From the NCBI GenBank assembly GCA_028565715.1, contig JAOXYC010233014.1, positions 1 to 10,571 of the forward strand: a stretch of 10,571 bases of DNA, read 5' to 3'. The translations under genes and the position numbers were made by a program. The stretch's first letter is position 1. Each line of letters starts with the position of its first letter. The notes under the pieces are model-generated. The model ran no database searches. It had not been told where the DNA came from and worked only from the letters and a program-made list of their open reading frames with translations. Of the stretch, positions 1 through 9,500 are shown one piece after another. Source of the stretch: Phoronis pallida (lineage: Eukaryota > Phoronida > Phoronidae).

Positions 1-55
1 GATCACCACACCAATTGATACATGTATAATATTGAATTGCATTGTATTGTATTGG

Positions 56-104
56 TGATAATAATAATAATAAATAAAATTAAAAAAAATAAATAAATAC
101 AGTG
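56..104. repeat. AT-rich simple repeat in the intron after exon 16
   Basis: A run of ATA/AAT trinucleotides grades into A-rich and AAAT units. Just before it (about 28-55) are imperfect ATTGT pentamers. Both lie in the intron downstream of exon 16. Confidence 0.8.
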
Positions 105-115
105 TCTCAACTTAC

Positions 116-595
116 ATTCCACCTCTAGTGTAGCCACAGTGTCAGCCATTCCTACAGGGTTCTCAGCCACACATTTATATTCACCAGCATCCCCAGGGAA
201 CACTTCCACAATGAGCAGCGTACACAGTCCAGACTCTTCCACATGTTTCAGATGGAAATCCTGGTTCTCTTCAATAACCTTCCCATCATGGTACCAAGTG
301 ATCTTAGGGATTGGTTTACCTCTGACCTCACATGTGAATTTAACCTCTTCGCCATCCATGACTTTGACTGAGCTTAGTGACCAGACAAAGGCTGGTGGGG
401 TTTGGGCAGGTTCAGATGGGACAGTGGTGTCCTCCTCAGGTTCTGAGTCGGCTGCGTATACCTCAAGGTCCATTTGGAATTGGGTCTTCTCTAGAGCTTC
501 CTGAATTTCTGGAGAGAGCGGTTTGACCGCTGCGATCTCAAGAGCCTCAACAGGTGTTTTGAAGCCTTCCTCTTCAGAGCTAGACTCTGCAGCAG
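116..595 (-). CDS. Exon 16: acidic Ser/Glu linker and Ig domain 13
   Basis: Window residues 1613-1773. The acceptor is GTCTTTCAG|CT and the donor is GGAAT|GTAAGT, both phase 1, so the gene continues past the left edge. The linker of about 80 residues starts AAAESSSEEEGF and includes a probable helix (SPEIQEALEKTQFQMDLEV) and an acidic part (DSEPEEDTTVPSEP). The Ig has VKFTCEVRGKPIP in strand B, Trp in ITWYHDGKV, GLCTLLIVEV in strand E and GDAGEYKCVAENP in strand F. All three cysteines are present. Upstream Met codons in this frame lie in the intron and are not starts. Confidence 0.91.
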
Positions 596-3500
596 CTGAA
601 AGACAAATTTGGTCAATTAAGTTTCGTTTTTTGTGAAGCATTATTTTGAATTGAATTATACATTGGAAACAGTGGTTGACTTTATTTCATTACAATATGG
701 GATATAACTTGCAGCACATTAGTTTTAAAGTTTGAAAACTATTAAAAAATTAATGTAATTTTTATAGTTTTATTATAGCGTTTTTGCTAAATGTCTATAA
801 AAATACATATGGTAAGCGTAATTTAGCATGAGTTCACTTAGAAAACAAAACGGTTAAAGAACATATTAAGCCCAAGCAGACAACTGCTTGGCGATCTAGA
901 GTTGTATTGTATATTTCATTATGTTAACAACCATTATAATAAAATCTATGACTCACCAATGACATTGAGAGAGCAGGAAGTTGAAGCCACTCCAGCCTCA
1001 TTCTCAACTTGACACAGATAGTCTCCTGCATCGTCTGGGAAAACCTCAGCAACTTCCAACACACTAGACGACTCATCGGTGATGACCACAAAATCTCCTT
1101 TCTGCTTGATAGGCTTGGTATTATGGTACCACTTCACGTCGTGTGGCGCCGATTCTGGTTTAAACTCAACTCGGAATTTGATTCGCTCACCATCTGTCAC
1201 CGTCATGGGCTCAAGAGGTAATGTTATCTCTGGAGCGATCGACTCTGGTTTGAGTTCCTCAATTTGTGATGTCTCGTCGGTGAATTTTTGTTGCTGTTGT
1301 TGAAGGGCCATGGCCAGTTTCTTAGCTTCCTCCACATGGAACTGGAAGGACTGTGCCACCTGTTCCTCAGAAACGCCGGCTGTTTCATCAGCACCGACTG
1401 TGAATTGGAATGATGTTTCCTCCTCAACTGGGGCTGATTCATCAATGCCTGCCTCCATTGTGAATACAAATTCTTCTGGTTCTTCTGGTGCTGGAAGAAT
1501 GAAATGAGACATTTGAGACTAATTGAGGATTTCAATAGACTAGTGCATATATTTTGATGGAAATAATGTGACTTTATTTGAACAGAAAGTTTTTTCTGGA
1601 CAAAAGATATCATCAATGTTACAAAAAGATGCATTCTTTGGCAAAACCTTGACCAACCACAATAAGAAGTTGATTTTATCAGTCAACAAAAAGTAAAATT
1701 TGTGTTACAAAACTGCATTCTATAATTTCATTTTGCAGCTGATATAGTGTCAAAAACTAAAATTCAAAAGAAATGTACAAAATCAATTATCTTCAGAGGT
1801 TGCATTAAACATCCAACAATTGTGGGATAACACTTACCATTAACATGGAGGATGGACTTTGATGTAGCTTCCCCAAGTTCATTCTCACATTTGCATACAT
1901 ATTCCCCAGCATCTTGGGGCTGAACATTAGATAGTGTCAGTGTACATACACCATTGTTGAACATGACTTCATGACGTGAACTGGGGATGATCCCCGTACT
2001 GTTGTGAAGCCATGATGTAGCTGGCATTGGCTCAGCTTCAAATGTGCATTCGAATCTGTAAAATAACACAACGGGGAAATAAGAATTCTGCATTTACTTA
2101 GCCATAATTTAAGGAAATGAAAGCAGAAATAATCTCATCAAAAGTTGAACCCACTATCTCTCATAAACCATTTATTATTACGATTATTCATTAAATATTG
2201 AGAAATAAATCTGTTCTGCAGGACTCACCAGTTAAAAAGTTCAAGACGGTTTCTGAGCCTCATCCCAGCTCCTTCATCAGTTGATGGCTGAATACTGAAT
2301 GAATTAGTCATGCCTAGGTTCAGTATTCAGCCATCAACTGTTAAAGGAGCTGGGATGAGGCTCAGAAACCCATCTTGAACTTTTAAACTGGTGAGTCCTG
2401 CAGAACAGATTTATAATTTCTAATATCATTATACTCCTGGATGACTCATAATCTACACCAATTAATACATACATGACAGTTTGACCAACATTCGCCTCCT
2501 TCCTTGGTGCCATGTGTACGGTACAGATTGGTGACTTCTCAACCACTGTAGTGTGTTCCTCTCTCAGTGCACCCTCATCTATCACTGTCTCGTGCTTCTG
2601 GCGGGTGACGGTGGTTGTGGTGCCAATAATCTGGGCTCCGGGAGCTGAAATGAATAAGATACGAACATATTTACATTAAATCACTAAATTTCATTTGAAT
2701 GGTTAGTAGAAAAGTCCACTGAACCAGAAGGACAAAGTATTTAGGGTTGGTGAATTCTAAGACAATGTGAAAAAAGTTTCTGAAAATGCATCTGTTTTCT
2801 GCACTGCTGACTCATATTCAGCATTGCAGATAACAGCTGCATTTTTTGCTGTTTATGAAATTCAAAAAAACTACAATTTTCAATTATTTTTTCAAATATT
2901 CTATTTTAAAGAGTTATTCACAAGCAGAGATACTTACGCAGTACAACAACATTTGCAGAAATGGTTGCCTTGCCAACAGTGTTCTCAGCTTGCACAGCGT
3001 AAACAACCCCATCTTCAGGAACAACTTTGGAAATCTTCAGAGTTGCCTCCCCTGTCTCTGGATTGAATGTGCTCTCCACACGATCCGAAATAGGCAGCAC
3101 TTCACTTTCCCGTAACCACAGTATCTTGGGCATGGGTCTGCCAGTGACAGTGCAAGAGAAGAGGACGTCATCACCTTCAGTTACTGCCTGTGGCTGAATT
3201 GGGGTTGTGAATTTGGGTGGTTCTTCATCTGAGTCTTCTAGGATGTGCTGCTGGAAAACTTTGACGATTTCTACAGAGGATTCGTCAGAGCTTTTGATAT
3301 CTTGAGTAGTGTCCATACGGAACTCGACGGAATGTGATGGTCGTCCATCAACAGTTTCCTGAGTTGTGGCTTCTGTTGTCTGAATGACCAGCTCAGTGGA
3401 TAGCTCTTCTGTAATATAAAACATACAAGTTAAAAAATAATGTGATTGGGTAACTATTGTGGAATCATTATGAATTGTGAGTCGCCTAAAATTCCATTTA

Positions 3501-6500
3501 ACCAACTGTTCTGAAAGACATATCACTGTATTAAATAGTAGAGTTTGTTTTCCACTTAAATTAAAGTGATTTGGTATAGTCAAAACAAGTAAGACATTCT
3601 CTTCACACAATAAAGCACTTACCAACAACTTCAAGATTGGCAGCAGACTGTGCTGTGCCAGCAGGGTTAGACGCTCGGCAAGCGTAAATACCACGGTCGT
3701 TAGGTAGAACACCCAGAATCATCAGCGTACACACACCACTATCCCTGTTATAGGTTGTCGTTACAGCTTCCGTAGTCTCAATAACAGTTTCCTCGTGGTA
3801 CCATGTGATATCTGGCATGGGTTTACCAGACACGACGCATTTCAAGATGACATCTTCACCATCTTTCACGGAGACTGGTTGCAGTTTCTCGACAAATGTT
3901 GGTGAAACTATGTCGTCGATCTCTGTAAGTTCATGGACTTCTTGAGTCGGAATGAGAATTGCTTTTGGCTCTTCTGAAATAAATAGAAATACTTAAATTT
4001 TTATTTTCCAATCCATATGACAACCTGCTTTGCTTTGAAATGTGGCTTTTTACAATTATTACTTCTCACCTCTGATTTGAATCTTCATTGTGAATTAAAC
4101 AGAAGATATTAATGTGAGGGTAAGATTTTCAACTTTTACATGGTTAAGTAAAATCAAAATAAACTTTTTATCCCAATGATTCAAGTATAGTGACTCTTCA
4201 CAAGAATGACTGATCAAAATTATAGAGACAGCAAAGTAAAATTTTGGAGATCTGGGACAACTGAGACATCAAATTCTACCAAACTCACCTTGAACAATGA
4301 GGTTAGCAGAAGACCTGCTCTTTCCTTCAGAGTTCACAACCTCACAGACATAGATACCGGCATCTTCCGGACCCACTCCGTAAATCACCAGCTGGCACAA
4401 GCCAGTATCTGAATTATATGTAGTCGTCACTCTCTCAGACGTTTCAACAATGGTCTCGTCTTGGTACCATCTGATGAGAGGTTCTGGTTTGGCTTCCACA
4501 ACACAAGTCATTGTAGCGTCTTCACCGGGTCGGACTGCGATAGGCTGTAGGAGCTGGGTGAAGGTTGGTGCCATGCGCTCTTCACGCTGTACCATTTGAG
4601 TGGTCTCCGTCGTCTTGATGACAATGGTTTGCTCAACTGGTGCAACTGTAAAAGAGAGGGAATGAAGTTTAGAATATCTTAAAGCTGAGAAAATATACAT
4701 GCATGTGCCATTTCTCTTAATACAAATTCGTTTTGAATTCTTTATGACTAAAACACGTTTTGGTGATGTTCAATTTTCTCATTGATCAAAGTTTGCATAA
4801 CAAAATATTTCTCTTAGTTATGAGAATTTCAATAGAAAACAGCATTTACTGTACATTTTTGAGGAAATGGAGAAAAAAATGTGACTCACTGTAGAAATTG
4901 GCAGAGAAAAGAAATAAAACCCTTACCCTCAACAACCAAGTTAGCAGTGACTCTTGATTTTCCAGCAGGGTTGACAGCCTCCAGGGTGTACAAGCCTTGA
5001 TGCTCAGGCAACACACCTGATATAACCAGAGTACAGACACCTGTGTCTCTATTATAGGTCGTTGTCACGGTTTCTGTTGTCTCGACGACGGTCTCATTAT
5101 GATACCATGTGATCAGTGGTTCAGGTTCGGCCTCGACTACAGCCATGAATGTGACTTCATCACCCTCTGTAGCTGATTGAGGGTGGATTGGAACAGTGAA
5201 TGTGGGCGCTTGTCGAGGTTCAATGTCAGTGGTCTGGATGACTTCGGTGGTCTTCATGGAGACTGTTTCAGTAACTTCTTCTGGAGCTGAAATGTATTAA
5301 GAGCGATTAATAATGGACACAGCTCAAAGACCCATTCTTATATCCAAGTTACAAGGACTTTTTAACTTGAAAAAATTTAATAGCAACTTTTTTCTATCCA
5401 ACCAACATCAAAGAAACACAATGTTGACCATTTCAATTTTGCATCGACTTGGATGCATTTCAGACCAATTTTCTAACCAGATGTTGATGGTAACCTGGAC
5501 ACCATGGATGAAACCCAGTCAAATATATTGTATTGTAAGGCAAATGCTGCACCATTACCTGAACGAAAGTTGAGGATCTTCACCCCTGTTAGTCTAGGAT
5601 TACATTGGATTGCAACTACAGAAAACAAGATAACTAAAACTTACCTTCCACAACAAGGTTAGCCGAGACTCTTGTCTTGCCAGCTGGGTTGTAGGCCTCC
5701 ACAGTATATATACCCTGGTGTTCAGGCAGCACTCCCCTTATTTCTAGAGTACATACGCCAGTATCTCTGTTATACGTAGTTGTCACGGTTTCTGTTGTCT
5801 CGACGATCGTCTCATTATGATACCACTTTATCTGGGGCATGGGTTCACCCTCGACGATACACATGAATGTGACGTCATCTCCGAGTTTGTTCACCTGGGG
5901 ATGTATCTGGACACTGAATGACGGTGCCTGTTCCACGGGTCCTGCTGGGGCTTCAGCTGGTCGAACTGGAAAGAGAAACCATAACAATGTGACTTTTACA
6001 AGTGGATATACTTTAGGGGTTTAGAATGACATTTAGTATTAGCATAACTTTTTTTAAGGCTTTTAATAAACAGTGCTTCAGTATTGTGTTTTATATTTCA
6101 ATGTTTCGCTTGTATTTTCTCCATTTTGGAGGTTTATAATAAATAAATAAATAAAATTACCTGCATTCTATTGAGTTCTTACAAAAATTTGTACAAAAAA
6201 CAGTGTTCAACTTATTTGATATAATTTCATGAAACAGTTCTGATCTTTAATATTTGATCATACAAAAATTAAGGTTTCAACAAGGACAAAACCTCTTATG
6301 GTAGCGATTCCAAAAATTGATTTTTAAATTTTTAAACCCAAATATTTATTAATTATTTCTTAAAAACATTTCTAAACTTACTGTTAACAACCAGATTGGC
6401 GGACACTCTTGTAGTACCAACGGGATTACTAGCCTGGACAGTATAGACTCCTTGGTCCTCTGGACGTACATTCATCAACACAAGCGTACAAACACCCGTA

Positions 6501-9500
6501 TCTGTGCTATATGTTGTGGTAACAGTATCCGTGGTGATGACCTCCTTCTCTTCATGATACCATGTGATCTTTGGCATTGGTTCGGCGTCCACAATACACA
6601 TGAAGGTTACCTCATCGCCATCTGTTGCCACTTGAGGCTGGATGGGTACGGTGAAGATTGGTGCACGCTGGACTAGTGTCTCTTGCGTAACTTCATGTGT
6701 CTTGATAGAGAAGGTTTGCTCAGTGACTTGAGGCTCTGTGGGAAAAGGTGAATTAAAGATTAAACTTGTTCAAGAAGACAAGACAGGCAATACCTATTTA
6801 AAGTAACCCATACCAAAGAATAATAGTGGAGAAAATCTTCCACTTGTGTCTGATTTTGCATTAAATTTGACTTCATTTGGTTGCCGTCTCAATTTCCAGT
6901 CAACTGCTATCTGTACACCTGAGATGAAATCCTCAACCTTGGTGCATCAAAATATGAAACCAAGTTGGAGACCTTGCGACCATTATTTCTACTCATATCA
7001 ATTCGCAAAAGTGTCCATCACTTTCTACATTCCACATCTTGCACAATAGTTTCATCATATTCCAGCCTTAACTTCAATTTAATGAATAAGTCAGTGAGAG
7101 TAATATGTCTATATCTTTTGAACACAATCTCACTTATGAAAAAATGACAAACTGGCCCTTCACTTACCATTAACAATGAGGTTTGCAGACACTCTTGCTA
7201 TGCCAACAGGGTTCTCAGCTTCACATGTGTAAACACCTCTGTCTTCAGGTAACACGCCTTCAATGGTCAATGTACACATGCCAGTTTCTCTACTAAATGT
7301 TGTGGTAATAGTTTCATTCTCCTCAATTATCGTCTCATTCTGGTACCACCTGATGGTAGGCTCTGGCTCGGCCAGAATGCGGCAAGTGAAGACGCATCTG
7401 CCACCATCATCAATGATGACAGGCTCCATAGGTTCGGTAAACTCTGGTGCAATGATTTTCTGGATAGTGACGTCTGCGGTGTCTGATGGGACAGCTTGTA
7501 GATCGACTGTGACAATTTCTTGCACAACATCCTAGGAGAAATGGATCATTTGCTTTTAATGAAACATTGTCACAAGTAATGCTATTGTATCACAAGAAAA
7601 TGAAATTAATTACACTTTTCAAATTGTATCTAGAACAATGTTGAAATATTTGCTTTTCTTTTTGAAAAAAATAGTTAAGAAATACAGTCTGTGAGCTGTG
7701 AACATTTCTCTATTTTTACTTGATAATGAATTTTGCAGCATTTCTAGAATTTTGATAAAGTTCTTAAATACTTTAAAGTGTGTGAAGGCGTGCAAAGCAT
7801 TGGGCTGTAAGAAGGAAAGAATCAATCGCCATCCTAGTATCACACAGTGAGCAAGCATCTTTGTGAAAAATATCTGAAACCTAATATCATCAACATCAAC
7901 ATGCATTTTCCAATACCTCTGCATCTGTGGAATCTTCAGGTTGTTCTTGTTCAGTGATTTGTGTATCAACTGTGAAGGTTATCTGTTCAGAGGTGGGTTG
8001 ATCAAGTGTGGGTTCCTCAGAGGTGGGTTTCTCTAGCGTGGGTTCCTCAGAGGTGGGTTGTATGAGGATCGGTTGCTCCGAGGTGGGTTTCTCTAGCATG
8101 GGTTCCTCAGAGGTGGGTTGTAAGAGGATTGGTTCCCCAGGTTGCTCATGAGTAGGTTCCTCAGAGGTAGGTGTTACAAGGACTGGTTGCTCCGAGGTGG
8201 GCTGCTCTAATGTGGGTTCCTCAGCAGTTGGTTGTACAAGGATTGGTTGCTCAGATGTGGATTGAACAAGGATGGGTTTTTCAGAGGTGGGTTGCTTTGG
8301 GGCAAGCTGTTCTGGGGTAGGCTCGGCAGGGGTAGGTTGCTCCTAAAATGCAAAGTGGGTGTAAAGAGAGTGGTTGAGGAACAGCTGTGCAATAGTTAAG
8401 ACTAGTGTTGCATTATTGTGATAAGTGATGTTTTCAAACTGGTGAAACATGAATTGGGTAGATAAAGGAAAATGTGACTGTTGTTGCCCTAAACAATTTT
8501 GTTTTTAGCTTAAGCTATAATACAGAACACCGCACAATATGCAGTATATAATTCAGATAGATGGAGTGTACATCATGCTTTGCAAAACATTGACAAATCC
8601 GTTGAGGCAAATATTCCTTTCCTTTTCCAAGTCAAGTAAGGATAATGCTTCTACATGAAAGTTATAAAAGTTCTCAATGGATTTGGCCTAAGGAGGTGAG
8701 AAAAAATGCATATCCAGTGAAAGGTGATTTTAACAAATATTCTGTTTCATTTACCTGGCGTCCCAATGCCACCTTGAACTCTACTGGTTCTGGCAGGACC
8801 TCCTTATGTTCTGTAGTCATCACATGTTCGTGAGTCACAACCAAATGGGGTTTTGGTTCCATCACCTGAAGAGATGCTGAACAAACCGCTTCACCACTCG
8901 GATTTGTGGCCACACATCTGTAATCCGCAGTGTCTTCTGGAAAGCACTCTACGATATGAAGGTTTGATATGCCCGTTTCTGGGTTGTAGGTGATGAGAAA
9001 ATCTTCATTTCGGTCAAGGTTCTTGTCGCCTTGGAACCATGAAAGTTTTGGTGCAGGACGACCTCTGACCTCTACTGTAAAGACAACTTCGTCACCATCA
9101 TTGGCAGTGACTGGTTCAATGGTGCGGACAAACTCTGGAGGCTCCATTGGCTGAGGTTGCTCAACTTCACCTGATAAGAAACAAATGACGATATAATGAA
9201 CAAGAAATTGGTGTTTAATCGTCAACTTAAGTAACCTTGATGGAATGCCAACACAATTTGTAAAATGGAAACTTTGGCAACAGTCAAATATATAGTTATA
9301 TCAATTCAATGTAAGAAATTGAGATATTTGCTGCAAGGAAACAAAACAGCCACAATAACGATATAAACAGCTTTTATACACAATAATTACAACACAATAA
9401 TGGGAAGACAAAAACATGAACAAACCTGATACATATAGTGTAGTAGTGCTAAGTGCCTCGACACCATCAGATACAGCCCGACAGGTGTACTCTCCAGTGT

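Noticed and set aside
139-504. Plus-strand open frame of 121 codons
   Set aside because: It is the antisense shadow of exon 16; the minus strand carries a clear Ig domain with splice sites and no domain is visible on the plus strand.
872-891. Perfect 8-base stem and 4-base loop as a small RNA or terminator
   Set aside because: It is short and intronic, with no poly-T tail or longer paired context; chance occurrence is plausible.
2767-3115. Two overlapping plus-strand open frames
   Set aside because: They run from intron into the antisense of exon 12, have no domain content and ignore the exon boundary at 2938.
3409-3712. Upstream extension of the exon 12 frame with Met codons
   Set aside because: The frame is open through the intron by chance and into exon 11 out of its frame. 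A good phase-1 acceptor (TATTACAG) sets the exon start at 3408.
6846-7147. Plus-strand frames in the intron between exons 6 and 7
   Set aside because: The translations are low in recognisable motifs, no promoter or splice context supports them, and they lie wholly in an intron of the minus-strand gene.
7619-7969. Minus-strand frame of 116 codons in the intron between exons 5 and 6
   Set aside because: It is Phe/Leu/Ile-rich, as expected of AT-rich noncoding DNA, and overlaps exon 5 in the wrong frame.
7983-8291. Tandem array that could look like a CRISPR or noncoding minisatellite
   Set aside because: The period is 30 bases without unique spacers, the units are diverged in a codon-aware way, and the segment is an in-frame exon of a eukaryotic gene.
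7917-8342. Calling exon 5 a classical titin PEVK segment
   Set aside because: Lys and Val are too scarce and the unit is P-T-S-E based. It is PEVK-like only in being Pro/Glu-rich and probably disordered.
8207-8392. Minus-strand frame rich in Asn, Leu, Pro and Ser
   Set aside because: It is a shifted-frame reading of the 30-base coding repeat. The frame giving the P-T-S-E decapeptide is open over the whole exon and joins in phase at both ends.
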